The notes beneath the pieces are model-generated. The model was not told the DNA's origin. It ran no database searches and was given only the letters and a program-made list of their open reading frames with translations. From assembly GCF_000223905.1 (NCBI RefSeq), contig NC_015948.1, positions 2,046,001 to 2,110,000 on the forward strand: a stretch of DNA of 64,000 nucleotides, in the 5' to 3' direction. The translations under genes were made by a program, and so were the position numbers. This document shows positions 53,972-63,700 of this stretch, piece by piece (position 1 is the first letter of the stretch; each line of letters begins with the position of its first letter). Source of the stretch: Haloarcula hispanica ATCC 33960 (GTDB lineage Archaea; Halobacteriota; Halobacteria; Halobacteriales; Haloarculaceae).

Positions 53972-54116
53972 GCCCGGGTGGCTTAGCTGGACATAGCGCC
54001 GCACTCATAGGGTCTTTCGACTCATGCGGCAGTGCACCCGTCATGACCCCGGGGCGCTCGTCACGCCCCAGACCTGGGCCATGCGGAGATCGAGGGTTCG
54101 GAGCCCTCCCCGGGCA
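53972..54116 (+). tRNA. tRNA-Met (CAT, elongator), intron-containing
   Basis: Acceptor arms GCCCGGG (53972-53978) and CCCGGGC (54109-54115) pair fully, discriminator A at 54116. The anticodon arm CCGCA-CTCATA/A-TGCGG carries CAT and is split after position 37 by an intron of 71 nt (54010-54080). The T arm is GAGGG-TTCGGAG-CCCTC. Introns in elongator tRNA-Met are a known haloarchaeal trait and are removed by the tRNA splicing endonuclease at a bulge-helix-bulge. CCA is not encoded. Confidence 0.93.
54010..54080 (+). other. tRNA-Met intron
   Basis: A 71-nt intron with inverted pieces (ggggcg/cgcccc at about 54050-54069) that can fold next to the splice junctions. Its length is close to that of other haloarchaeal tRNA-Met introns. 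Whether it holds C/D-box guide elements, as the tRNA-Trp intron does, is not evident by eye. Confidence 0.8.
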
Positions 54117-54311
54117 TTTTCCAGATCACATCGGCCAGCAGCCAGCAGCATCGCTGACCCGTGTCGAACAAACGGTACGCGACTAGCCCGAGCAGGGCTG
54201 TTCCGAGCGAGCAGACGGTATCCTCGCCGAGTCGCTCCCGAACGCTGTCGTGCTTGTCACGACTGTTTGGAGACTTAGATGGTAATTTCGTGGGAAAAGA
54301 ACCGCCAGCGG

Positions 54312-54926
54312 TCAGCCAGACGAGAGGCCGCCGCCGGGGAACTCCTGAAACACGGCCTCGAAGTCGTCGATCTCTGCGGCCGTGGAATCGGCTGTCTCGC
54401 GGAGTTCTTCGAGTCGCTCGCTGACAGTCCGGTACTCGTCGCTGGCTTCCAGTTGCGCGGTGTTCTTCTGCGTTTCAAGCGTCGCCTTCTTCGAGGCCAC
54501 GGCGAAGTACTCCTGCACCTGATCGTCGTACGTGGTCCGGACGAGCATCTCCGAGACGGTGTCGAGAAGGTCCTCGCGGCTGACCGGCTTAGTCAGGTAC
54601 TCGTCGAAGGGCATCTCGACGATGTCGAAGTCCGGGTCGACGGCCGTTACCATCACTACCGCCGGGTCGACACCCCGTTCTGCGATGGTATCGAGGACTT
54701 CGTCACCGCTCATATCGGGCATCTGCCGGTCCAGAAAGACGACGTCGACGGACGCGTCGACTAACTGGAGCGCTTCCGTACCGCTGTGTGCGGTCCGGAC
54801 GTCGTGTGCGGTCAGCAGCCACGTCGAATACAGATCCGCGATATCTTGTTCATCGTCGACGACGAGAACCGTTGCCTCCTCCGTCTCAACACGCTTTTGC
54901 ACTTGTTGTCCCTCCTGTCGACTCAC
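54312..54926 (-). CDS. Response regulator with HalX domain
   Basis: 204 residues. The receiver domain has VLVVDDEQDIADLYSTWLL, the phosphoacceptor in VVFLDRQMPDMSGDEVLDTI and the conserved Lys in FDEYLTKPVSREDLL. The C-terminal HalX region (residues about 130-195) starts QEYFAVASKKATLETQKNTA and forms a helical coiled output unit seen only in haloarchaea. DNA binding is not shown for HalX. A TATA-like element (minus strand, near 54960) precedes it. A likely partner kinase, such as the one at 49-51.6 kb, is not adjacent. Confidence 0.92.
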   Translation of the reverse strand: MSRQEGQQVQKRVETEEATVLVVDDEQDIADLYSTWLLTAHDVRTAHSGTEALQLVDASVDVVFLDRQMPDMSGDEVLDTIAERGVDPAVVMVTAVDPDFDIVEMPFDEYLTKPVSREDLLDTVSEMLVRTTYDDQVQEYFAVASKKATLETQKNTAQLEASDEYRTVSERLEELRETADSTAAEIDDFEAVFQEFPGGGLSSG

Positions 54927-55095
54927 GTACTGCTCTCACGGTGACTTTCCCGAACAGCAAGATAAAGGTACCCAGCATATTATCGATTCTGAGAACACTG
55001 CAGTTGGTCTGTTGACTTTTTCATGGAGGCGTGCTGTCACAGGGCAGTGACTCATGCCAGAGATGTTAACATAGCGGCGACCGTACCCTGTGTGT

Positions 55096-55533
55096 ATGGT
55101 GACCGTCTCCGGACCGTGGACGAGCGGGGAGATGGAACAGTTTCTCAGCGCCGAAACGGTTCCACTCCGTCTCGGGTGCCGAACTCCAGCAGACAGGCCC
55201 TGGATGCTCTCGCTCTGGTACCGATTCGTTGACGGTGTCTTCGAGTGTGCGACCGGGGCAGACGCAGCGGTTGTCGACTACCTCGACTATGACGGCGACG
55301 TGTCATTCGAAGTCTCGACGAACGAGCCGCCGTACCGCGGCGTCAGAGGCAATGGCACAGCGACGATGACAACAGACGAGGACAAGACGGTGCTCACCGA
55401 CCTGCTGCACCGCTATCTCGGCGGGACCGACTCACCACTGGCCGAACGACTGCTCGCACCCGACCGCCGCGAGATCCAGATCACGATCACACCCGACCGT
55501 CTCCACACCTGGGACTATAGCAACCGGATGTAA
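55096..55533 (+). CDS. Pyridoxamine-5'-phosphate-oxidase-like flavin-binding protein
   Basis: 145 residues. The split-barrel fold is read from FLSAETVPLRLGCRTPADRP, WMLSLWYRFVDGVFECAT and the FMN-contacting VSFEVSTNEPPYRGVRGNGT. Relatives bind FMN or F420 and act as general reductases or storage proteins. A GTG two codons upstream is possible. It lies 12 bp before the next gene on the same strand. Substrate unknown. Confidence 0.8.
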   Translation: MVTVSGPWTSGEMEQFLSAETVPLRLGCRTPADRPWMLSLWYRFVDGVFECATGADAAVVDYLDYDGDVSFEVSTNEPPYRGVRGNGTATMTTDEDKTVLTDLLHRYLGGTDSPLAERLLAPDRREIQITITPDRLHTWDYSNRM

Positions 55534-55545
55534 CTGCCTGAACCA

Positions 55546-55977
55546 ATGGGACACACAGACTCAGCCATGGAAACTGACCCGACAGACATCAAATCAATCG
55601 CGATAAGCGCCACCGACCTCGTCGCAGCTATTGAAGCGACTGCAGACGAATCAGAGACCGTGTTGCGCGTCACACCACCGTTCAGCGGCCGGATGCGGGC
55701 GCGTCTCCACGTCGTTCAGGCCGACGACGACGATGACACGGTTCACATCGAGCCCGACTCACTGCTGACTACGGATGCACCGTCGTATCCGACGCCCGAT
55801 GACACCGCCGACGAACTCCGGGCCGCGGACGATGAGACGTACTCGGTGGAGCGCCATCGGACCTACCACGAGCAGCGACTCGCCGAGTGGCGGGAGTCGC
55901 TTCCGGACCACGTCGTCGATAGCACGACACTAAGCGACACAGCGCACGACGTAACTGTGTCACTACTCGGACCGTAA
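55546..55977 (+). CDS. Haloarchaeal protein of unknown function
   Basis: 143 residues, very acidic. The N-terminal half (ATDLVAAIEATADESETVLR, VTPPFSGRMRARLHVVQADD) looks like an alpha/beta unit; the C-terminal half is helical (YHEQRLAEWRESLPDHVVDS). An internal ATG at 55567 (METDPTD) is another start. It resembles a haloarchaea-restricted family and is probably in an operon with the preceding flavin-binding protein gene. Function not recognised. Confidence 0.7.
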   Translation: MGHTDSAMETDPTDIKSIAISATDLVAAIEATADESETVLRVTPPFSGRMRARLHVVQADDDDDTVHIEPDSLLTTDAPSYPTPDDTADELRAADDETYSVERHRTYHEQRLAEWRESLPDHVVDSTTLSDTAHDVTVSLLGP

Positions 55978-56136
55978 TCGGTCGTACACGTCCACCGGAG
56001 GCGTCACCGGGACTGGGAGTGTTACAGTAGGTTATACCACAGTTACACCGCCGATAAAACGTCTAAGCGTCTTTCAGCCGGTAATAAAATGAACGGCTAG
56101 GGGCCGCTGTGCGTGAAACGAAGCGAAACGGGCGGA

Positions 56137-56155
56137 AACCTCTAGAGGTTATAAG
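56137..56155 (+). promoter_or_regulatory. 14-bp palindrome fused to a TATA box (putative operator)
   Basis: aacctctagaggtt (56137-56150) is a perfect palindrome. It overlaps the TATA-like ttataag (56149-56155), about 36 bp before the ATG of the small membrane protein. A dimeric repressor bound here would block TBP. Confidence 0.55.
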
Positions 56156-56190
56156 CTATCTCCAGTAGAAGCCGTGGGTAGGTCCCCCAT

Positions 56191-56436
56191 ATGTCAAGTT
56201 CGTCCGCATACGAATTACTCGCCCAGTTTGATGAGTCCGTCCCGGAGTTCGACGAGTCGCTCGTCTCCGCCGTTCGAGGTATCGCGTTCTGGACGGCGAT
56301 TGCACTCCCGTTTTTATATCTCCCGCTACTGATTACCGGCCTGAACTCCGGGGCGACGCGGATCGCGTTCGTCGCGCTCGTCGTCTTCAACGCCGTGGCG
56401 CTGCGTATCGGCCACGCACACGGAGGAGACGACTGA
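56191..56436 (+). CDS. Small two-helix haloarchaeal membrane protein
   Basis: 81 residues. An acidic N-terminal 25 residues (LLAQFDESVPEFDESLVSAV) precedes two hydrophobic helices (AFWTAIALPFLYLPLLITGL and TRIAFVALVVFNAVALRIGH). It is predicted to be a membrane protein with both ends on the same side. A palindrome and TATA box sit upstream. The family is not recognised; function unknown. Confidence 0.75.
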   Translation: MSSSSAYELLAQFDESVPEFDESLVSAVRGIAFWTAIALPFLYLPLLITGLNSGATRIAFVALVVFNAVALRIGHAHGGDD

Positions 56437-56535
56437 CACGGAACCCTTCGGTGCCGGTCACCACCATGGATATTGCGGCCCTCCACTCCGCATTGCCGCT
56501 GTGACCATACTTTCATCCACCTAGTAGTCGTTCGT

Positions 56536-57240
56536 ATGCATATGTCACGGACAGCAGTTATCGCAGGTGTCGGTCCGGGCCTCGGGGAGTCACTGGCCAA
56601 AACGTTCGTCGACGAAGGCTGTCAGGTCGGCCTGTTCGCCCGGTCGGCGTCGTATCTGGAGTCACTGTCGGCAGACCTCGGTGACAACGCGCTCGCAGTA
56701 CAGACTGATATTACCATCCCGGACCAGGTCGCAGCAGGCTTCGAGCAGGTCCGGGACGAGTTCGGCCCCGTCGACGTGCTCGTGAACCACGCCAGCGGCG
56801 GTGCGTGGAAGGGAACGCAGGAGATTTCACACGACGAGTTCCAGCGCGCGCTCGCCGTCGGTCCGGCGGGCGGGCTGGCCTGTTCCCAGGAGGCCGTCGA
56901 CGACATGCTGACGGGTGACGGAGGGACGATAATCTTCACCGGTGCGACATCCGCCGTCCGGGGCCGCGACGGCGGAGTTGGGTTCAGCGCCGCCAAGTTC
57001 GCCGTCCGCGGGCTGGCCGAATCGATGGCCCGAGAACTCGGGCCCGAAGGCATCCACGTCGCCCACGTCGTCATCGACGGTCAGATTCTCCCGACGAACG
57101 CCGCCGACGCAGCTGACCGCGACGCGGAACCGTATCTCGATCCGGACGAGATCGCCCAGTCGTACTGGCATCTCGTCGAACAGGACCGCTCGGCGTGGAC
57201 GCTGGAACTCGATCTCCGCCCCCACGTCGAGACGTTCTGA
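56536..57240 (+). CDS. Short-chain dehydrogenase/reductase
   Basis: 234 residues. RTAVIAGVGPGLGESLAKTF is the Rossmann glycine motif with VG-PGLG spacing, and VDVLVNHASGGAWKG the NNAG-type segment. The catalytic region is TIIFTGATSAVRGRDGGVGF then SAAKFAVRG, where Ser and Lys are clear but the usual catalytic Tyr is replaced by Phe-Ser (GFSAAK). This suggests altered or lost dehydrogenase activity, as in some SDR members. A start two codons later (56542) is equally possible. Confidence 0.88.
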   Translation: MHMSRTAVIAGVGPGLGESLAKTFVDEGCQVGLFARSASYLESLSADLGDNALAVQTDITIPDQVAAGFEQVRDEFGPVDVLVNHASGGAWKGTQEISHDEFQRALAVGPAGGLACSQEAVDDMLTGDGGTIIFTGATSAVRGRDGGVGFSAAKFAVRGLAESMARELGPEGIHVAHVVIDGQILPTNAADAADRDAEPYLDPDEIAQSYWHLVEQDRSAWTLELDLRPHVETF

Positions 57241-57261
57241 GCGCCTCGGCTCCGATGCCGG

Positions 57262-57513
57262 CTATTCTTCGAGGAGGTCGACCCACTCTCTGAGCGGCCC
57301 CCGAATACCGTCGACTGAGATCGTCACGTCGCCGTCGAACCGCCACGTCGCTTGCGGGGAGTCCGAACCGAACCGCATCGGAATAGAGACCGAAATATCG
57401 TCGGCCGTGACGTGGAGCGCCTCGTCGCGGTCGACCGTCTCGTCGAGCAACCGTTCAACGGCCAGGCGGAGCTGTTCCGGGTCCGGGTCTGGAAGGTCTG
57501 TAGATTGACTCAT
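57262..57513 (-). CDS. Small haloarchaeal protein of unknown function
   Basis: 83 residues, acidic. SQSTDLPDPDPEQLRLAVER then LLDETVDRDEALHVTADDIS are helix plus strand; the end TWRFDGDVTISVDGIRGPLR is beta-like. No motif suggests a function. It is transcribed opposite to its neighbours and stands alone. Confidence 0.7.
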   Translation of the reverse strand: MSQSTDLPDPDPEQLRLAVERLLDETVDRDEALHVTADDISVSIPMRFGSDSPQATWRFDGDVTISVDGIRGPLREWVDLLEE

Positions 57514-57607
57514 ACCTGTGGCTTGGAACCGAGGCTACCTCCGTGTTGCGTCGAACCGGTCGGTTCACCCCTGCTATTTACGGGTGTGTGGGACTCAGAC
57601 GGTTTCG

Positions 57608-57844
57608 ATGGAGCTGGAAACGCCGTACGCCCTCGGGGGGACCTACTACGTCGAGACGGTATCCGTCGGAAAACGGACGGACGACGAGACGGTGCGCGAT
57701 TGCGTGGTCTGTGGCGGCCACGTCTACGCCGACGACTGGCACCTCGTCGTCGGAGTTCTGGATACGGCCGGCGGACGACAGCGCCACCACCACTGTAGCG
57801 ACGACTGCCTGACCGAGTGGCTCAAGCTCGTGGCGGGTGCCTGA
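57608..57844 (+). CDS. Small zinc-binding haloarchaeal protein
   Basis: 78 residues. VRDCVVCGGHVYADDWHLVV with RQRHHHCSDDCLTEWLKLVA provides two CxxC/CxxxC pairs and a His cluster, arranged as a treble-clef-like zinc site. The start chosen is the ATG of MELETPYALG; the upstream extension is not haloarchaeal in composition. It lies 48 bp before the next gene. DUF7576-like; function unknown. Confidence 0.72.
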   Translation: MELETPYALGGTYYVETVSVGKRTDDETVRDCVVCGGHVYADDWHLVVGVLDTAGGRQRHHHCSDDCLTEWLKLVAGA

Positions 57845-57892
57845 GCAGCGGTGAGTCCGCGGAGTCTTGACGGTGGAACCCGTCGGGAAGAT

Positions 57893-58543
57893 ATGGACGA
57901 GCGTACGGGCGTATTCAGGGTCTACCGCGTCGTCGAAGCGGTCCCGCACATCAATCTATTCGACACCGACGCGACGCGGCTCTACACCGTGTACCAGTCC
58001 GGCTACGGCGAACGCCAACCGGCAGTCGACGGCCTCCGAACGGGAGCCCTCGTCGAGGCGACGCTCGGCGGCGATCCCGACGATTCGGACGAGGCCTGGT
58101 CGCTACTTTCCTTCGAGCGGCTCGACCGCGTCGCGATGGACTTTGCTGTGGATGCTGAAGTCCCAGAAGTGGCGGCCGACCTCTGGGAACCGGGGCTCGA
58201 ACGCCCGGCAAGCGCCGTGCTCGAAGAAGACGGCGAGCCGGTCGCGGAGTGTTTCGTGCAGTCGCGCGCGCCGTTGCCCGGCGGCACGTTCGTCCCGAGC
58301 GTGCTCACCGGCCTCGTGCCGATGGAATCACTGCTGACCGAACTCCCCGGTATCGGCGAACCGCCGACAGACGCTATCTTCATCGACCCCGACCCGCCCG
58401 ACGCCGACTCGTACGCCCGCCCCTACGGCGTCGCCGTGTTGTTCACCGCCGCCGCTGACGACCTACTCGCTGAGTTCCGGGACCGATATAATCTCTCTGC
58501 CGACGCCGACAACAGGCCCGAGTACGACCCGTACGGGCTGTGA
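57893..58543 (+). CDS. Haloarchaeal protein of unknown function
   Basis: 216 residues. The N-terminal half is beta-rich (GVFRVYRVVEAVPHINLFDT, DATRLYTVYQSGYGERQPAV). The middle has AGTFVPSVLTGL-like turns and the end is acidic (RYNLSADADNRPEYDPYGL). It resembles a family restricted to haloarchaea (DUF6663-like). No catalytic motif is seen. It converges with the M50 protease gene. Confidence 0.7.
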   Translation: MDERTGVFRVYRVVEAVPHINLFDTDATRLYTVYQSGYGERQPAVDGLRTGALVEATLGGDPDDSDEAWSLLSFERLDRVAMDFAVDAEVPEVAADLWEPGLERPASAVLEEDGEPVAECFVQSRAPLPGGTFVPSVLTGLVPMESLLTELPGIGEPPTDAIFIDPDPPDADSYARPYGVAVLFTAAADDLLAEFRDRYNLSADADNRPEYDPYGL

Positions 58544-58573
58544 GGGGTCGGGAGTGCGGTCCACCGGAAGCCA

Positions 58574-59677
58574 CTACATCGTGATGACGAGCGGTACTGG
58601 AACGAAACAGAGCATGCCCAGAACGAACGTGACCAGGCCGATAGCCCAGCGGCCCGGCCCCAGCGGCGTCTCGTCCAGCGGCGTCGCCGACCCGAGCCGA
58701 CCGAACACCAGCGCTAGCAGCCCCCAGAATGCCCACAGTCCGGCCGCTCGGCCCCCCTCAAAGGCGACGAGGTAGCCCGCGAGCCCGAACAGGGCGACGG
58801 GGACGGCTAGCTGGACCAGCGACAGTCGGTCGCCGAACAGCGCCCGGGCGACGTGCGCGCCGTCGAGTTGGCCGACAGGCAGGAGGTTCAGGAAGGTCAC
58901 GAACGCCCCCACCCAGCCGCCGATGACGACCGGGTTCGGGAGGAGTTGCGGGTTCGCGTACTCCAGTTGTTCACCCATCACCGCCGCGATGCCCTGCAAC
59001 AGCAGCGGGTAGCCGAGTTCGATGTTCGTGACGATCCCACGGGTTACCTCCACCGGCGGGAGCGTCACGCCGATGGCGGTCACGACGACAGTCGCGGCGA
59101 GGCCCGCCAGCGGACCGGCGACGCCGATGTCGAACAGCGCCTTCCGGTCGGGGATGTGGTCGTTCATGCTGATGACCGCGCCCAGCGTCCCGAGCACGTT
59201 CGGAAACGGCAGGAAGTACGGCAGGCTCGCCTCAACCTCGTGGTAGCGGCTCATGACGTAGTGGCCGAACTCGTGAATCGCAAGGATTCCCAGTGCAGCG
59301 GCGGCGAAGGGCCACGCCTCGAGCATGGCTGTCGGGTCGTCGAGAACAGACAGCCCGTACCAGCGGGACCCGGCGTACAGTGTCGACAACAGCGTCAGGA
59401 CGGCGAGCCCGACGTTCAACCACGGGATGCCGTCGACGCCGAGGGACCGCTCCCGCGCGATCAGGACCCACTCGCCCATCTCCCGCTTGAGCGCGACGCG
59501 ATACCCGCGCTGACGGAACGCCGGTGCGATGCGGTGGATGACCTGTTCGGACTCGGTCATCGGCTCGCCGTAATACCGGACGCCGTCCTCGGCGGTCCTG
59601 TCGACCTCGTAGACGTAGAACGTGTCTGCGAGCGCTTCCGGGTCCGGTAACTCCGGCGGCGAGGACTGGGTCGCCAT
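58574..59677 (-). CDS. Site-2-protease-type M50 membrane metalloprotease
   Basis: 367 residues. An N-terminal soluble region of about 110 residues precedes six or more hydrophobic helices. The catalytic zinc site is AIHEFGHYVMSRYHEVEASL (HExxH), and the third ligand region is LLPVGQLDGAHVARALFG (NxxPxxxLDG type). S2P-type proteases cleave membrane-bound regulators within the bilayer. The start ATQSSPPELPDPEALADTFY is taken in preference to the GC-rich upstream extension. It lies downstream of scpA on the same strand, 87 bp away. Confidence 0.92.
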   Translation of the reverse strand: MATQSSPPELPDPEALADTFYVYEVDRTAEDGVRYYGEPMTESEQVIHRIAPAFRQRGYRVALKREMGEWVLIARERSLGVDGIPWLNVGLAVLTLLSTLYAGSRWYGLSVLDDPTAMLEAWPFAAAALGILAIHEFGHYVMSRYHEVEASLPYFLPFPNVLGTLGAVISMNDHIPDRKALFDIGVAGPLAGLAATVVVTAIGVTLPPVEVTRGIVTNIELGYPLLLQGIAAVMGEQLEYANPQLLPNPVVIGGWVGAFVTFLNLLPVGQLDGAHVARALFGDRLSLVQLAVPVALFGLAGYLVAFEGGRAAGLWAFWGLLALVFGRLGSATPLDETPLGPGRWAIGLVTFVLGMLCFVPVPLVITM

Positions 59678-59764
59678 TACTCGCGTTTGGGGTTCGACCC
59701 GTTTGAACCTGTTTGCCGCGGCACTAGAAGAGGGGCACACCGTCCATAGAGGACTCGGAGGGCG

Positions 59765-60730
59765 TTAGTCCGCGACGGCCTCGTCCGACCCGGTCGCGGC
59801 GCTGGGGTCCTGAATCCAGAGGTCGCCGAAAAGGTCGTCCTGCTGGAGGCGGACCTGGCCGCGATGGGCAAGAAAGAGCAGTCCGAGGAACGTCTCGACG
59901 CGGGTCCCGCCGGCGGTGTCGACCTCGCGGTACAGCACCTCCTCGCGGCCCTGATCGTACTGCTCGCGGACGGCGTCGTGGACATCGGCGATGATGTCGT
60001 CGATGTTCTCGGCGTGAGCCGTCCCGGTCACGTCCGCCGCTGACGGCTCCTCGTCCAGTCGCATGTCGTCGGCCCCGCGGTAATCCAGTTCCTGCGTCCC
60101 GCGGTCGTACCCGCTCGGGGAGTCGCTGGTGTCGTATTCCCGGGACTCTTTCCACCACGACTCCCGCTCGGCGTCCCGGAGGTCCCGAACGAGTTCGTCG
60201 AGCGTCTGTGGCATCCCACGGGCACGCCGGCGTTCGAGCCGGCGGTCCATCTCCGATTCCAGCGCGGCGAAGGGATCCGGGTCCTCGATGGGTGCGTCCT
60301 CGTGCATCGCCTGCTCCCACGGCTCGACGGGGTCCTCCTCGTCGTCGCCCTCGCCCAGCATCGCGTCGCTTTTCATCCGGATCAGAACGCTCGCGTAGAA
60401 CAGCGCCCGGCCCGACGTGCGCAAGTCCGCGTCGTCGATGCGCTGGAGGAACTTGTCGGTGACCCTCACCACGTCGATGTCCCAGGGGTCGATTTCGCCG
60501 TCGTCGGCGAGCTGGACCAGAACCTCGACCGGTTCGACGTCCTCGTCGTCGCTGTCGTCGTCCGAGTCGCTTTCGGGGCCGTCCTGCTCGGGAGAGGGAT
60601 CATCTGAATCGGGGGATTCGCCCAGCAGCGCCGCCGCATCGCCCGACTCACCGGGCGGGTCGCGGTCCTCGTGGCCGGTAATGTTGAGTGGAATGTCATC
60701 CGCTTGACTTTCAACCCCTTCATCAGTCAT
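59765..60730 (-). CDS. scpA: Segregation and condensation protein A
   Basis: 321 residues, the kleisin partner of SMC in the archaeal condensin complex. The core starts VEPVEVLVQLADDGEIDPWD with IDVVRVTDKFLQRIDDADLR, the family signature, and ends with the winged-helix SMC head-binding region (REVDTAGGTRVETFLGLLFL, HRGQVRLQQDDLFGDLWI). An acidic leader of about 70 residues and an acidic linker are haloarchaeal additions. The ATG lies 8 bp inside the end of smc, so translation is coupled. ScpB is not in the window. Confidence 0.95.
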   Translation of the reverse strand: MTDEGVESQADDIPLNITGHEDRDPPGESGDAAALLGESPDSDDPSPEQDGPESDSDDDSDDEDVEPVEVLVQLADDGEIDPWDIDVVRVTDKFLQRIDDADLRTSGRALFYASVLIRMKSDAMLGEGDDEEDPVEPWEQAMHEDAPIEDPDPFAALESEMDRRLERRRARGMPQTLDELVRDLRDAERESWWKESREYDTSDSPSGYDRGTQELDYRGADDMRLDEEPSAADVTGTAHAENIDDIIADVHDAVREQYDQGREEVLYREVDTAGGTRVETFLGLLFLAHRGQVRLQQDDLFGDLWIQDPSAATGSDEAVAD

Positions 60731-63700
60731 CAGCCGGCACCTCCTCGTCACCGTCACCCTCACCGCTGAGATCAATCCCAGTAACCGCACTCACGTTGTC
60801 GCCCTGCATCATCACGCCGATGGCGCGCTCGGACCGCTCCAGCATGGCCGAGCGGTGCGAGACGACGACGAACTGGGCGTCGCCGGCGAGTTCGTCGACC
60901 AGTTCGCCGACGAGGTCGGCGTTGGCCGCGTCGAGGAAGGCGTCCACTTCGTCGAGCGCGTAGAACGGCGCGGGGTTGTGCCGCTGGATGGCGAAGATGA
61001 ACGCCAGCGCCGTCAGCGACTTCTCGCCGCCGGACATCGCGTTCAGCCGCTGAATCGGCTTGTCGCCCGGCTGGGCCTTCATCGTCAGCCCGCCCTCGAA
61101 GGGGTCGTCCTCGTCTTCGAGGTGAAGGTGCCCGGTGCCGTTCGAGAGCCGCTCGAAGATGTTCTGGAACTGGTCGTTGATCTCCGTGAACGACTCCATG
61201 AACGTCTCCTTCTTGCGGGCCTCATAGGTATCGATGCGGTCGCGGATGCCGTCGGCCTCCTCGACCAGCGTCGCCTTTTTGTCTTCGAGTTCCTGCAGGT
61301 CGTCGTTGACGCGGTCGTACTCCTCGATGGCGCGCATGTTGACCGGCTCCAGTTTCTCCATCTCCGTTTCCAGCCGGTCAATCTCCTGCTCGACCGTCTC
61401 GTGGTCGGGCACGTCCTCGGGGTCGTAGTCGCCGACCTGCGCTTCGAGTTCGTCGATCTCCCACTCCAGGCGCTCCTGGGTTTCCTGCTCGGACTCGAGA
61501 TCCCGCTCGATTTCGGAGACCGCGGCCTGTTGCTCGTCCCGGGCCTCCTTGGCCTCCCCCAGGTCGTCTTTCAGGTCCTCACGTTCGGACTTGAGTTCGG
61601 CCAGTTCCTCTTCGAGGTCGGCGACGGCCTGCTCTTTCTCGGCTTTCAGCTCCTGTTTCTCGGTGACTTTCGCTTCGAGGTCGTCGATACGCTCCTCGTG
61701 TTCGGCCTTGCGGTTCTGGGCCGCCTCGATGTCGTCGTGGAGGTCCTCGATGGCGTCCTCGGCGTACTGCTTTTCGAGTTCGTACTCGTTGAGTTCGGCG
61801 TCGAGTTCGCCCTGGCGGTCTTCGAGCCCGTCGATGTCGTCCTTGATGGACTCGCGCTGGTCCGTCAGGTCCGGCAGTTCCGAGTCCTCGACCTCGGCTT
61901 CGAGGTCGTCGATATCGCGCTGGAGCGCGTCGATCTCCTCGGTCTTTTCCTCGATGTCGGCCTCCAGTTCGTCCATCTGGTCGGCCACGTCTTCGCGTTC
62001 CGCGGCGATGTCTTCGAGGTCGGCTTCCAGCTGATCGATGCGGTCACGGGTGTCTTCCAGTTTGCTCTGCTTGCGTTCGATGCTCGTCTCGATATCCCGG
62101 ACCTGTTCGGTCGCATCGGACTCGCGGTCGCGGGCGTCGTCAAGGCGCTCCTCCACGTCCCGGAGGTCCTCACGCACGTCCGCACGCTCGTCTTCGAGTT
62201 CGTTGATGCGCGTGGCGACGCGTTCGAGCTTGCCCGCGCCGCCCGAAAAGGAGTAGCGTGTGCCCGAGGAGGAGCCGCCGGTCATCGCCCCGGACTTCTC
62301 GACGAGGTCGCCGTCGAGCGTGACCATCCGGTAGTCGCCCATCAAGTCGCGGGCGGTGTCCATGCTATCGACGACGACAGTGTCACCGAGCACGTACGAG
62401 AAGATGCCCGCGTACTCGCGGTCGAAGTCGACGAGGTTGTACGCGAAGTCGATGACGCCGTCAGCGCTGGGCAGCGATCCCAGCGAGCGGTTCTGCATCT
62501 GTGTGATCGGGAGGAACGTCGCCCGGCCGGCGCTGCGTGATTTGAGGTACTCGATACAGCGCTGACCAACGCTGTCGTCGTCGACGACGACGTGTGCGAG
62601 CCGCCCGCCAGCCGCCGTCTCACAGGCCGTGGCGTACTCGGGGTCAACGCCACCCAGTTGGCCGACGGTACCGTGAACGCCGTCCTGACCGGCGTTGAGA
62701 ATCGCTGTCACGGCACGCCCGTACGAGGAGTCCCCGTCCTCGCCGGCTTTCGCCTCTAGCTGGGCGTACTCCTGCTGTTTCGCGCTGATTTCGTCTTCGA
62801 GTTCGTCCAGGTCCGACTGGAGTTCCCGCTTCTCGGCCCGGAGGTCGTCGACGACCTCGCCGATGGTGGCCTTGTTCTGCTTTGCTTTCTCCAGTTCCGT
62901 CTCTAAGTCCTCGATATCGGCTTCGAGGTCGGGAATCTCGGCTTCCGCGTCTTCGATGGCTTCACGCTTCTCGTCCTCGGCGTTCGAGCGCCGGCGGGCC
63001 TCGTCGAGCAGGCGGTCCTGCTCGCGCTGGAGGTCGTTCTTCTCGCTTTTGAGCGTCTCCAGCCGCGAGCGCTTCGCCTCCAGTTCGTCCTTGACCTCCT
63101 GAAACTCCTCGCCGACCTCGTCGATGCGCTGCTGGACCTCCGCGAGTTCGGACTCCTTCTCGGCGATGTCGGCTTTGACGTTGGATTTGGCGACCTTCGT
63201 CTCGCGGATGTCGCTTTCGAGGTCGTCGATGGTCTCCTGCTTGCGGTCGATCTGGACGAACGCCTGCCGGCGCTCGTTCTCGGCGGCCTCGACGGTCTCC
63301 TCGGCGGACTCGACCTTGTCCTCCAGACGGGAGATGTCGCCTTTGATCTCCTCGATCTCGCGCTTGATGGCGAGCTGTTCGTCCTCGCCTTTGCGCTCGA
63401 TTTCCTGGTTGAGTTCGTGGAGCTCGTCTTCCAGTCGGATGACCGCACCCTGGCGCTCGTCGAGTTCCGTCTGGAGTTCGGTGAGTTCGCTTTCGAGTTC
63501 GTCGATGGACTCCTCAACGGCTGTCAGTTCCTCGCGCTTGTCTTCGAGTTCGGCAGCCTTGCGGTACCCCTCGTACTCCTCTTTCTCGTCACGGAGGTCC
63601 TGATACTTGAGCGCCGTCTCCCGTTCGTCTTCAAGTTGATCAAGACGCTCCTGTTTCTCCTCGATGCGGAGCTCGGCCTCGTCGATGCGCTCTTGCACGA

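Noticed and set aside
60855-62540. 561-residue plus-strand ORF opposite smc
   Set aside because: It is an antisense shadow of SMC coiled-coil codons, low complexity in Val/Leu/Phe/Asp.
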